Shown: positions 54,837 to 62,764 of the stretch, in pieces
Numbering within the stretch: position 1 is the first letter of the stretch
How the letters are laid out: each line of letters begins with the position of its first letter
NCBI GenBank assembly: GCA_963662355.1
Contig: OY759361.1
Span: 1,426,001 to 1,490,000 of the forward strand
DNA: 64,000 nt
Direction: 5' to 3'
Origin: WTFY01 sp026713925
GTDB taxonomy: Bacteria; Pseudomonadota; Gammaproteobacteria; UBA4575
Program-made: the position numbers and the translations under genes
Notes under the pieces: generated by a model
Database searches by the model: none
The model's input: only the letters and a program-made list of their open reading frames with translations
What the model was told of the DNA's origin: nothing

Positions 54837-56140
54837 AAAGTTTTCTGAAAAGTTTAACGTTTCTTGTACTGTGGCTTGTTTGGCAAGACGTTTTTTCAGT
54901 ACTGGAAATAGAGATTACAGAGGGAGTTGAAGGTGCGCACCCCATTGCAATCGCTGCATTCACCGGAGATACGTACATAGAACCCGGGGCAGTTGAAAGC
55001 ATAGTAAAAAGTGATTTGCGGCATAGCGGTCTTTTCAATGTACTGGAACCACAGCATTTTCCACAGGTTGTTACCGATCCTTCCCGGCTGCACATTCAAC
55101 TCTGGCGGGAGGCAGGGGTTGAAAGTCTGTTGATTGGCAGAATAACCAGGACGGCTGAAGATCAGTACCGCATCGAGTTTCGGCTGTATGATCTGGTACG
55201 ACAGAAAAGGCTGTCTGGTCATGTTATTTCTTCAGTCAGCAGCAAGGATGTCCGCAAGGTGGGTCATAAAATCAGCGACATGGTGTTTGAGAGTCTGACT
55301 GGGATTCGTGGTTCATTCAGTACGCACATCGTGTATGTCAGGGCTGTCAGAAATTCACCGGATGCAAAGTATGAGTTACGAGTTGCTGACTTTGATGGCC
55401 ATAATGCACGGACTGTTTTTTCCTCTGCTACGCAATTGATGTCGCCAACCTGGGCTCCGGATGGCACCCGTCTGGCCTATGTGTCGTTTGAAGGAGGAAA
55501 TTCTGCTATCTATGTTCAGGATGTTGTCAAGGGAACCAGGTTCAGGGTTTCTGCTCAAGCGGGTATGAACAGTGCACCGGCCTGGTCTCCTGATGGCCGT
55601 TATCTGGCTCTTACACTTTCGATAGAGGGCAGTTCAGATATTTATCTTATGGATACCCAGACGCGGCGACTCAGGCGTATCACCAGTGGCTTAGCCAGTG
55701 ACACCGCTATAGATACAGAAGCTTGTTGGATGCCTGACAGTAAAGCGTTATTATTCACATCTGATCGAAGTGATGGAACTCAGGTTTATCGTGTATCGGT
55801 GCGTGATCGCAAGGTAGAGCGCATTACCTTTCAAGGTAAATACAATGCAGCGCCAGATGTTTCTCCAGATGGGCGGTATGTTGCCATGGTGCATAATGGC
55901 GGGAATGGGTTTCGTATAGCTGTCATGGATCTGAAAAGTGGTGCAATGCGCGTGCTTACAGATGGAAATATGGATGAAGGGCCCAGCTACGCGCCCAATG
56001 GGAAGATGATCATATATGCGACTTTGAAGCATGGCCGTGAAGTGCTGGCTGCCGTAAGTTCGAACGGCAGGGCAAGGCAGCAGTTGCAAGCTGCTGGTGG
56101 GAATGTACGCGCACCTGACTGGTCTTCATTTCATGATTAA
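54833..56140 (+). CDS. tolB: Tol-Pal system protein TolB
   Basis: Periplasmic beta-propeller protein that shuttles between Pal and TolA. A signal peptide begins MKSFLKSLTFLVLWLVWQDV. The N-terminal domain holds the DLRHSGLFNVL segment, and repeated propeller blades show SPTWAPDGTRLAYVS, APAWSPDGRYLALT and APDVSPDGRYVAMV. It has 435 residues, standard length. Confidence 0.97.
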   Translation: MKSFLKSLTFLVLWLVWQDVFSVLEIEITEGVEGAHPIAIAAFTGDTYIEPGAVESIVKSDLRHSGLFNVLEPQHFPQVVTDPSRLHIQLWREAGVESLLIGRITRTAEDQYRIEFRLYDLVRQKRLSGHVISSVSSKDVRKVGHKISDMVFESLTGIRGSFSTHIVYVRAVRNSPDAKYELRVADFDGHNARTVFSSATQLMSPTWAPDGTRLAYVSFEGGNSAIYVQDVVKGTRFRVSAQAGMNSAPAWSPDGRYLALTLSIEGSSDIYLMDTQTRRLRRITSGLASDTAIDTEACWMPDSKALLFTSDRSDGTQVYRVSVRDRKVERITFQGKYNAAPDVSPDGRYVAMVHNGGNGFRIAVMDLKSGAMRVLTDGNMDEGPSYAPNGKMIIYATLKHGREVLAAVSSNGRARQQLQAAGGNVRAPDWSSFHD

Positions 56141-56172
56141 CGGTGAAAATTAACAGGGGAATTTGGAAAGTC

Positions 56173-56757
56173 ATGGCCAAGAAAATTCTGTTCAGCATGC
56201 TGTTAGCAGGTGTGCTAATGACATTAGGGGCTTGTGGTACGCATACAGAGCAAATGCTTGAAAATCCAGACATAGCCAGTGTGCCGGATGGCGCAGAAGG
56301 CAGCGCTACAAAACAGGATGGTTCAGAAACGTCGGGCATAGGGGGGGAGGACGGTCTGTCCATAGGTGTGCTCGACGAGCAGGATTCCGCAGCAGGCTCT
56401 GCCAGTGACTCAGGAACTGCCAACTTTGCAGATTTGGGTAATGTTATTTATTTTGAGTACAACAGTAGTGAAATTCGTGATGAATTTTTACCCTTGATTA
56501 TTCGCATAGCGAAAAAGCTGGAGGAAAATTCCACCATGAAAGTACGATTGGAAGGACATGCGGATGAACGCGGTACTCGTGAGTACAATCTTGCTCTTGG
56601 TGAGCGTCGTGCACGGGAAGTCCGTAATCTTATAACTTTGCAGGGCGTACGTGACAAACAGGTAGATATTGTTAGTTATGGCGAGGAAAAACCTGCGGTA
56701 ACAGGTTCAGGTGAAGAATTTTGGCAACAGAACAGAAGGGTAGAACTGGTTCATTAG
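56173..56757 (+). CDS. pal: Peptidoglycan-associated lipoprotein Pal
   Basis: Outer-membrane lipoprotein that binds peptidoglycan and TolB. The ATG giving MAKKILFSMLLAGVLMTLGA places a lipobox ending TLGAC; a GTG 10 codons upstream would give an unusually long n-region. A flexible Gly/Ser/Asp-rich linker leads to an OmpA-type domain (IYFEYNSSEIRDEF, RLEGHADERGTREYNLALG). It has 194 residues, somewhat longer than E. coli Pal owing to the linker. Confidence 0.95.
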   Translation: MAKKILFSMLLAGVLMTLGACGTHTEQMLENPDIASVPDGAEGSATKQDGSETSGIGGEDGLSIGVLDEQDSAAGSASDSGTANFADLGNVIYFEYNSSEIRDEFLPLIIRIAKKLEENSTMKVRLEGHADERGTREYNLALGERRAREVRNLITLQGVRDKQVDIVSYGEEKPAVTGSGEEFWQQNRRVELVH

Positions 56758-56792
56758 CAAGTAGGCTTCTACCCAGTAGAGAGCAGTTAAAA

Positions 56793-57650
56793 ATGCGAGT
56801 GATCAATTTCCTGCTGGCAGGATTTGTGCTCCTGCCAGCAGTTGTATCTGCAGAGGAAATCACAGATGCGAAAGTAAGTGCTCTGGCTGAAAGGATGCAG
56901 AAAATTGAACAGGTTCTGAATAATCAGGCCTTGATTGATTTGGCGCAGCGTACAGCAGCCTTGCAGCGTGAAGTCCGCGAGTTACGTGGGGAAAATGAGA
57001 GACTCAGGTATGAATTGGACAGCATCAAAACCTTGCAGCGTGAGCAATTTCTGAGCATTGATCGCCGTCTGCAATCAATGTCTGCTACTCCTACTACAGC
57101 AAAGCCTACTGAGGCAGGTTCTGAAAGCACTATAGCCGCAACCACGGAAATCCAGGTACCTGCTGCCCAAGATATAAGCTCACCTGCTGAGGATGATGTA
57201 TCCTCGGGACCCGCTACCTCAGAACCTGCTGCAACAGGACAGGTTGTTTTACTCGGGGCAGCCACTGATGCAACGAGAGACTATAAAACTGCTTTCACCC
57301 TGTTGAAAGGAGGTAAATACGATGACTCGATTGCTGCATTTGAACAGTTTTTGCAAAAGCATCCTGACAGCAAATATGCAGCTAACGCACAGTACTGGCT
57401 AGCAGAAGCAAATTATGTATCCAAGCGGTACCCGCGCGCCTTGGCTGAATTCTCCACAGTTGTCAGTAAATACCCTGCCAGTTCGAAGCTGGCTGATGCG
57501 AGGCTGAAGCTAGGTTTCACATACTATGAGCTCGGACAGTACCAGGAAGCACGTGATGAGTTGACCCGGCTTCGGGCGCAGTTCCCAAATTCGAATGTAG
57601 CAAAGATGGCACAACAGCGACTGGAACGGATGTCACGAGAGGGCTATTGA
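56793..57650 (+). CDS. cpoB: Cell division coordinator CpoB
   Basis: Periplasmic TPR protein (formerly YbgF) that couples peptidoglycan synthesis to Tol-Pal constriction. The ATG giving the signal peptide MRVINFLLAGFVLLPAVVSA is chosen; the open frame further upstream overlaps pal and is not secretory. An N-terminal coiled coil (RMQKIEQVLNN) is followed by a Thr/Ala/Pro linker and TPR repeats such as GGKYDDSIAAFEQFLQKHP. It has 285 residues. Confidence 0.95.
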   Translation: MRVINFLLAGFVLLPAVVSAEEITDAKVSALAERMQKIEQVLNNQALIDLAQRTAALQREVRELRGENERLRYELDSIKTLQREQFLSIDRRLQSMSATPTTAKPTEAGSESTIAATTEIQVPAAQDISSPAEDDVSSGPATSEPAATGQVVLLGAATDATRDYKTAFTLLKGGKYDDSIAAFEQFLQKHPDSKYAANAQYWLAEANYVSKRYPRALAEFSTVVSKYPASSKLADARLKLGFTYYELGQYQEARDELTRLRAQFPNSNVAKMAQQRLERMSREGY

Positions 57651-57654
57651 TAAA

Positions 57655-58335
57655 GTGGCAGTGATGGCTGCTCCGCTGAATCAGGAGCCTCAGTCCTTGA
57701 GGCTACGTACTACAGAAATATTTTGTTCTATTCAGGGAGAGTCGACGAGCATAGGTATCCCTACCGTCTTCATCCGGCTGACAGGATGTCCATTACGTTG
57801 CCAGTATTGTGATACTGCATATGCATTTACTGGGGGCAAGTGGATGAGCATTGGTGAAATTGAGGCTGAAGTTACAGAATCCAACCTCCGGCATGTCACC
57901 GTAACAGGCGGGGAACCACTCGCGCAAAGGAATTGCCTGGAGTTACTTTCCAGTCTTTGCGATCAAAACTACATCGTGTCCCTGGAAACCAGCGGTGCGC
58001 TTGATGTAAGTTCGGTTGACCCGCGAGTAACAAAGGTGATGGACATCAAGACACCCGCATCAGGCGAGTCTGAGAAAAACCGCTGGGAGAATATCAAATA
58101 CTTGTGTGGGCAGGACCAAGTCAAGTTTGTACTGTGCGGTAGGTCTGACTATGTATGGGCCAAAAATATCATACAGGAACATCAGTTGTTGAATCGTTGT
58201 GAGGTGCTATTTTCCCCTAGTTTTGATGAACTGGATTCCAGGAAACTTGCGGAATGGGTTTTGGAAGACAGCTTACCCGTACGTTTTCAGCTGCAATTGC
58301 ATAAACTGCTTTGGGGGAACGAGCGAGGTCGCTAA
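57655..58335 (+). CDS. queE: 7-carboxy-7-deazaguanine synthase
   Basis: Radical-SAM enzyme converting CPH4 to CDG, a queuosine precursor. The cluster motif is CPLRCQYC at C45, C49 and C52, followed by DTAYAF. The GGE segment is VTGGEPLAQ. The GTG four bases after cpoB is used; an ATG three codons later is possible. It has 226 residues. It is placed between cpoB and queC, as in many gammaproteobacteria. Confidence 0.96.
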   Translation: MAVMAAPLNQEPQSLRLRTTEIFCSIQGESTSIGIPTVFIRLTGCPLRCQYCDTAYAFTGGKWMSIGEIEAEVTESNLRHVTVTGGEPLAQRNCLELLSSLCDQNYIVSLETSGALDVSSVDPRVTKVMDIKTPASGESEKNRWENIKYLCGQDQVKFVLCGRSDYVWAKNIIQEHQLLNRCEVLFSPSFDELDSRKLAEWVLEDSLPVRFQLQLHKLLWGNERGR

Positions 58336-58354
58336 TTACCTCAGCCGCAATCCA

Positions 58355-59032
58355 TTGCTAAAGAGTAAACAAGCCATTGTTCTTCTTTCTGGAGGACTTG
58401 ACTCCACCACAACTCTAGCCATTGCTCAGTCTGAAGGGTTCCTTTGTTATGCATTGAGCATGCAATATGGTCAGCGCCATAACGCTGAACTGGATGCTGC
58501 ATGCAATATTGCACAGGCATTCAGAGTAACGGAACACAAGGTTTTCGACATTGATCTTTCTGTCTTCAAGGGTTCAGCGCTTACGGATAATGCGGTGGAT
58601 GTTCCTAATCGTCCTACCCATGGTGTGCCCATCACGTATGTGCCTGCACGTAACACGGTATTCCTTTCTGTCGCGCTTGCTTGGGCTGAAGTCTTGCATG
58701 TACAGGACATATTCATAGGCGTGAACGCTGTAGATTATTCGGGTTATCCTGATTGCAGGCCTGAGTATATAGAGGCATATCAAAGCATGGCAAATTTGGC
58801 AACCAAGGCTTCTGTAGAAGGACAGAAATTTACAATACATGCCCCACTTATCTCGTTGTCAAAATCTGAAATCATCTGTCTTGGCAGTAAATTAGAGGTA
58901 GATTATTCCCTCACTATTTCTTGTTATTTAGCAGACAGGAAAGGACGTGCATGTGGTTCATGTGATGCCTGCCGCTTTAGAAAGCAAGGATTTTCTGAGG
59001 CTGGCATCGATGACCCCACGGCATATTTCTGA
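58355..59032 (+). CDS. queC: 7-cyano-7-deazaguanine synthase
   Basis: ATP-dependent enzyme forming preQ0 from CDG and ammonia. The PP-loop is VLLSGGLDSTTTL, and the zinc site is built from SCYLADRKGRACGSCDACR. No ATG lies near the conserved N-terminus; the TTG giving LLKSKQAIVLLSGG yields 225 residues, the family length. The open frame extending upstream into queE is not conserved. The start is therefore inferred. Confidence 0.93.
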   Translation: MLKSKQAIVLLSGGLDSTTTLAIAQSEGFLCYALSMQYGQRHNAELDAACNIAQAFRVTEHKVFDIDLSVFKGSALTDNAVDVPNRPTHGVPITYVPARNTVFLSVALAWAEVLHVQDIFIGVNAVDYSGYPDCRPEYIEAYQSMANLATKASVEGQKFTIHAPLISLSKSEIICLGSKLEVDYSLTISCYLADRKGRACGSCDACRFRKQGFSEAGIDDPTAYF

Positions 59033-59099
59033 ATTCCATGTCGAGGCAGTTTTTCGCATAGAGGTGAATTGAAATTTAATGTACGATACCGCGTCTTGT

Positions 59100-59175
59100 G
59101 GGTCGTTAGCTCAGTTGGTAGAGCACCGGGCTTTTAACCCGATGGTCATAGGTTCGAATCCTATACGACCCACCA
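59100..59175 (+). tRNA. tRNA-Lys (anticodon TTT)
   Basis: Complete cloverleaf with encoded CCA. The acceptor stem GGGTCGT pairs with ACGACCC, the D-arm contains AGCTCAGTTGGTAGAGC, the anticodon loop is CTTTTAA (anticodon TTT), and the T-arm is ATAGG-TTCGAAT-CCTAT. The outermost anticodon-stem pair is a C.A mismatch. It is followed by a hairpin terminator and then an integrase pseudogene, so it probably served as an attachment site. Confidence 0.97.
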
Positions 59176-59188
59176 TTTCAAAATCCAG

Positions 59189-59212
59189 AGCCGTCCAGGG
59201 ACGGCTTTTTTA
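59189..59212 (+). terminator. Terminator downstream of tRNA-Lys
   Basis: Inverted repeat AGCCGTC / GACGGCT with a four-base loop followed by a run of six T residues, 13 bases after the tRNA. Confidence 0.9.
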
Positions 59213-59292
59213 TTCCAATAGATCAGCAGATTGCTGGAGTATCTTGTTCACTAGGGGCTTACACAGGATTTATTGAAATCTGGGAGCACCTA

Positions 59293-59326
59293 GGGGCAAC
59301 TGCACGAATATTTAGAGAGTTGCCCC
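59293..59326. repeat. Nine-base inverted repeat before the integrase remnant
   Basis: GGGGCAACT and AGTTGCCCC form a perfect nine-base dyad with a 16-base loop, ending just before the GTG of the decayed integrase. It has no T-run, so it is unlikely to be a simple terminator. It could be a relic of an attachment or recombinase-binding site, but that is inference. Confidence 0.6.
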
Positions 59327-59327
59327 C

Positions 59328-60048
59328 GTGTCTTTGTCGAATACTGTCACCCGTAATGCAAGGCCAAAGGAAAAAGCCAAGAAGATATTGGACAGTGGTG
59401 GACTATGATTGGAAGTTGCTTCAACTGGAGGGAGTTGGGGCAATTGAAGTATCGTTGGTGACAAGGAAAAGTGTCTGTTTCTTTGTATTTGCCCAGATGT
59501 TTCGTTGAAATCTCCCGTGAAAGATGTGACAAGGCATGCAGGCTTCTGGCGTACGGGATCGATCCCGGTGAACACCAAAAGGTTGAAAAGGCTGCCAGGG
59601 CTGAACGCTTAAAAAACAGCTTTGAAGCTATAGCAGAGAATGAATTTCCAAGCATGTCCCTACTTGGTCTACTAGACATTCGGCTCGTGTGATTAGAAGA
59701 CTGGAGAGAGATGTCTTTTTCTGTATCGGAGTCTGAACCCAAGCGAGCGGGTGAAGTGTTACGTACTTTGGATGCGTATGATGGAACCCTCCCTGTACGC
59801 TGTGTACTTCGCTTTGCCCCTTTAATCTTCGTGCACCCGGGCAAACTTCGCCATGCATAGTGGGAGGATATCGACTTGGAGAATGCAGAATGGCGTTCTC
59901 TGGTCACCAAACAGAAACCCAGCACATTGTACCTCTCTCCAGGCAAGCAGTTGAGATTCAGCAGGAACTAAAACCTCTCACTGGGAGAGGCAGGTATGTG
60001 TTACCCAGTACTAGAAGTCCTAGGGGTAATAGACCAATGAGTGATGCC
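59328..60048 (+). pseudogene. Decayed P4-type tyrosine integrase
   Basis: Fragments of a P4-family integrase can be read in order across two frames. The GTG-led N-terminus gives TVTRNARPKEKAKKILDSGG, then a TGA at 59406, LEVASTGGSWGN, a second TGA at 59445, and CICPDVSLKS. A frameshift near 59508 leads into ERCDKACRLLAYGIDPGEH and AERLKNSFEAIAENEF. Later pieces are VIRRLERDVFF, GEVLRTLDAYDGTLP, FVHPGKLRHA with a TAG at 59858, WEDIDLENAEW, and HIVPLSRQAVEIQQELKPL with TGRGRYVLP. In intact relatives the FVRPGELR arginine is catalytic; here it is histidine. The C-terminal HxxR and tyrosine region is missing. It lies next to tRNA-Lys, the typical position for such integrases. Confidence 0.85.
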
Positions 60049-60216
60049 CCTTATCTACAGGTTCCCAAAATATGCTGATCACTGCATGAAGGGACTGAAG
60101 AGTGTTTCGCAGCCAATGTAAACTGGCCTCATCAAGGAAAGGACCAGTTCTGAGAGTTGGGTGCTATAAGCTGGGCCAAGTTTTTGGGAGCAGGACAACA
60201 TATTTTGACTCAACAT

Positions 60217-60231
60217 GTAATGTTATGTTAC
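60217..60231 (+). promoter_or_regulatory. Possible second Zur half-site
   Basis: GTAATGTTATGTTAC resembles the left half of the gammaproteobacterial Zur consensus (GAAATGTTAT) and has GTAA/TTAC ends in inverted orientation. It lies just after a TTGACT hexamer and upstream of the better operator. Confidence 0.3.
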
Positions 60232-60237
60232 TTATGT

Positions 60238-60260
60238 GAATATTAATGATATAACGTTAC
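60238..60260 (+). promoter_or_regulatory. Zur-like operator overlapping an extended -10
   Basis: The 23-base segment runs from GAATATTAATG to ATATAACGTTAC. Compared by eye with the known Zur consensus form (GAAATGTTAT, AAT, ATAACATTTC), 16 of 23 positions agree. Inside it TGATATAAC is an extended -10 promoter, so Zur with bound zinc would block transcription. It precedes a three-gene zinc-uptake cassette, which strongly supports the role. Confidence 0.5.
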
Positions 60261-60297
60261 AATATTGCAGTAGTGTTCATCAACAATGGAAGATTCT

Positions 60298-60302
60298 GGA
60301 GG
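60298..60302 (+). promoter_or_regulatory. Ribosome-binding site deciding the porin start
   Basis: GGAGG precedes three consecutive ATG codons. Only the third has a normal seven-base spacing, and it gives a basic signal-peptide n-region (MHKIVRFVR). Confidence 0.55.
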
Positions 60303-60309
60303 AATGATG

Positions 60310-61839
60310 ATGCATAAAATTGTCAGGTTTGTTCGGGCAACTGTGATTGGTTTGTCGGTTTTGGTCGTTGCCTCGGTGGTCCACTCGCAATCGAATCCGC
60401 CCACAACAGAAGAGTTGGCCGCGCAGATCAGTGCCTTGAAACAGGATTACGAAAGTCGCATTGCTGTGCTTGAAGCCCAGCTTGCCTCTCTCAAAGCTGA
60501 ATCACTGTCCACTGAAACCAAGGCCGTTCCAGCTGTACGGCCATCCATGTCAAATCGTGGCAACAGCTTCAATCCAGCCATTGGGATCGTTCTGAATGGT
60601 ATGGTCTCGGAGTATTCTGAGGAGCAGTCCGGTATTCCGGGTTTCCAAATTGGCCACGAATCTGAACGTCCGGACGAAGGCCTCTCCCTCGGTCACAGCG
60701 AGATCACACTTTCCAGTAATATTGACGACAAGTTCTACGGAAACTTCACGCTTGGTTTCGGAGTTCATGCCGGCGAGCCAACCGAAGTCGAGCTGGAGGA
60801 AGCGTATATCCAGACCTTGCCTGGTGCAGGCTTGCCGGACGGTTTACGGGTCAAGGCGGGCCGGGCACTCTGGACATTTGGTTACCTGAACGAGCAGCAT
60901 GCGCATGAAGACGATTTCACTGACCGTCCACTTCCTTACCGGGCGTACCTGGATGGTGCATACAATGATGACGGCATGGAGGTTTCCCTCGTACTCCCCG
61001 GTAACCTCTACGGAGAGGTCGGCGGCGGAATTTTCCGTGGTGGGGACACTCCTTTCGCGGGCTCAAGATCCGGCCGCGAGGCATGGTCCGCCTTTGCAAG
61101 GCTGGGTGGCGATATCGGCCGCAACTCGGCATGGCGGATAGGCGGCTACATTCTTGATGGAGAGGCCCGCAACCGCAGTGGTGGAGCTGCTCATGCCCAT
61201 GCAGAGGATGATGGTCATGGACACGGCGAGGAGGAGCACGAAGAAGAGGAGCACGAAGAAGAGGAGCACGAAGAAGAGGAGCATGGACATGATGAGGCCG
61301 GGGAAGAAGGCGAACACGGGGATCTAGCCGAATTTCTATCCGATGGATCATTCACAGGTGATTCACGCCTTTACGGCATCGATTTCCGCTATACTTGGGC
61401 GCCAACGGGAAATGCGCGGGATCGTGAACTGATTCTTCAGGGCGAGTATTTCTGGCGCGATGAATCGGGCGACTACGTGCTGCAGGAAGAACATGAAGAG
61501 TGCACGGATCCGAATGATCACTCAACGTGCGAGGTACACATAGAGGATATCACCGAGTCACTCAGCGGCGACAGCCAAGGCTGGTACGCACAGGCGGTGT
61601 ACAGGTTCCTGCCTCATTGGCGGTTTGGCGCACGCTATTCACATCTTTCATCGCCCGATGATGATGCGGAGTTGGATGACGACCCCTATGCGCTGAGTAC
61701 CATGATCGACTGGACCAACAGCGAGTTCTCGCGCATACGGTTCCAGTACAATCGGGAATCCTTTAACGGGGCAGACGATGACCAGTTCATGCTGCAATAC
61801 ATCATGAGCATTGGTGCCCACGGCGCCCACAGCTTCTGA
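60310..61839 (+). CDS. Predicted zinc-regulated outer-membrane porin with His/Glu-rich loop
   Basis: Predicted outer-membrane channel of 509 residues. A signal peptide (about residues 1-26, ending VASVVHS) is followed by a short coiled coil (ELAAQISALKQDYESRIAVL), as in trimeric porins. The body has alternating, aromatic-ended beta strands, closing with IRFQYNRESFNGADDDQFML and a C-terminal phenylalanine. Near residue 300 lies a loop of histidine, glutamate and aspartate with repeated HEEEE units, flanked by GHGHGEEE and EHGHDEAG. No TonB box was found. The Zur-like operator upstream and the ZnuA/ZnuB genes downstream suggest zinc entry; the loop could gather metal at the cell surface. By eye it is more GC-rich than the chromosome backbone, suggesting transfer. 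Substrate is inferred, not shown. Confidence 0.75.
   Translation: MHKIVRFVRATVIGLSVLVVASVVHSQSNPPTTEELAAQISALKQDYESRIAVLEAQLASLKAESLSTETKAVPAVRPSMSNRGNSFNPAIGIVLNGMVSEYSEEQSGIPGFQIGHESERPDEGLSLGHSEITLSSNIDDKFYGNFTLGFGVHAGEPTEVELEEAYIQTLPGAGLPDGLRVKAGRALWTFGYLNEQHAHEDDFTDRPLPYRAYLDGAYNDDGMEVSLVLPGNLYGEVGGGIFRGGDTPFAGSRSGREAWSAFARLGGDIGRNSAWRIGGYILDGEARNRSGGAAHAHAEDDGHGHGEEEHEEEEHEEEEHEEEEHGHDEAGEEGEHGDLAEFLSDGSFTGDSRLYGIDFRYTWAPTGNARDRELILQGEYFWRDESGDYVLQEEHEECTDPNDHSTCEVHIEDITESLSGDSQGWYAQAVYRFLPHWRFGARYSHLSSPDDDAELDDDPYALSTMIDWTNSEFSRIRFQYNRESFNGADDDQFMLQYIMSIGAHGAHSF
61231..61294 (+). repeat. 15-bp in-frame tandem repeat in the porin gene
   Basis: About four copies of the unit GAGGAGCACGAAGAA, the last one diverging into GAGGAGCATGGACAT, encode successive HEEEE blocks in the acidic histidine-rich loop. 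Copy number could change by slippage without breaking the frame, as the unit is a multiple of three. Confidence 0.9.
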
Positions 61840-61842
61840 GCC

Positions 61843-62763
61843 ATGAAAACCTGGCATGCAGCGCTGTTGGTGATGACCCTTGGGGCAATCCTTCCCCTGT
61901 CGGCGGTGGCACAGGAGCCTATCAGGGTACTGGCCTGCGAGCCGGAATGGGCGGCGCTCGCCGAGGAAATCGGCGGTAATGATGTCATCGTTCACTCGGC
62001 TACCCATGGACGCCAGGACGCACATCACATACGTGCCCGTCCAAGCCTGATTGCGAAGGTGCGCCTTGCAGATGTCCTGTTCTGTTCCGGTGCAGAGCTC
62101 GAGGTCGGCTGGTTGCCGGTACTCATGCAAAGGGGTGCCCGGCGCATCGTACAGCCGGGTCAACCGGGTCATATCATGGCGGCAGACCACGTCGAGATGC
62201 TGGATCGCCCTGAAGTCATTGACCGCAGCCTGGGAGACATTCACCCGGACGGGAATCCGCATGTTCATCTCGATCCTCGGAACATCGTCATCCTGGCGGA
62301 TGTACTGGCCAGTCGCTTGGAGCGCATTGACCCTTCGCGGTCCGGCGCTTACCGTGAGCGGCTTGCTTCCTTCCAGTCCCGTTGGGCCGATGCCATGACC
62401 GGGTGGCAAAAACGGACGGAACGGCTGCGTGGCATGGAGGTAGTCGTCCATCACAAGGCGTGGAGCTACCTGCTGCACTGGTCGGGGCTGGAGCGGGTCG
62501 CATCGCTGGAGCGGGTTTCAGGTATTCCCCCGACTGCATCGCATCTTGCGCAGGTTTTCGAGCTTGCACGGAACAGCGGAACGGAGGCCATTATCCGCGC
62601 ACCTTTCGAGCCTGTAGATGCCTCGGACTGGCTTTTCGGGAAAACCGCAATCCCGGTGGTGGAGCTTCCCTTTACAGTTGGTGGCCATCCAGAAGTGCGA
62701 GATCTCTTCTCCCTGTTCGATGTCACGCTGACATTGCTAGAGGAAATAAAGGATCGACCCTAG
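61843..62763 (+). CDS. ZnuA-type zinc ABC transporter substrate-binding protein
   Basis: Periplasmic metal-binding protein of the TroA/ZnuA family, 306 residues. A signal peptide ends near PLSAVAQ. Likely metal ligands are histidines in GRQDAHHIRARPS, NPHVHLDPRN and VVVHHKAWSYLLHW. The C-terminal acidic ligand is probably in the IPVVELPFTVGGHPEV region. Unlike E. coli ZnuA it has no long His/Asp-rich loop between the first two ligands; only a short GHIMAADHVEMLDR stretch is there. It begins three bases after the porin stop and ends just before the permease, so the three genes form one operon. Zinc is the likely substrate, but manganese or iron cannot be excluded. Confidence 0.88.
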   Translation: MKTWHAALLVMTLGAILPLSAVAQEPIRVLACEPEWAALAEEIGGNDVIVHSATHGRQDAHHIRARPSLIAKVRLADVLFCSGAELEVGWLPVLMQRGARRIVQPGQPGHIMAADHVEMLDRPEVIDRSLGDIHPDGNPHVHLDPRNIVILADVLASRLERIDPSRSGAYRERLASFQSRWADAMTGWQKRTERLRGMEVVVHHKAWSYLLHWSGLERVASLERVSGIPPTASHLAQVFELARNSGTEAIIRAPFEPVDASDWLFGKTAIPVVELPFTVGGHPEVRDLFSLFDVTLTLLEEIKDRP

Positions 62764-62764
62764 T

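Noticed and set aside
61648..62478. Long minus-strand open frame of 276 codons opposite znuA and the porin end
   Set aside because: It is antisense to two well-supported genes, and its predicted sequence has no recognisable domain; high GC lengthens chance frames here.
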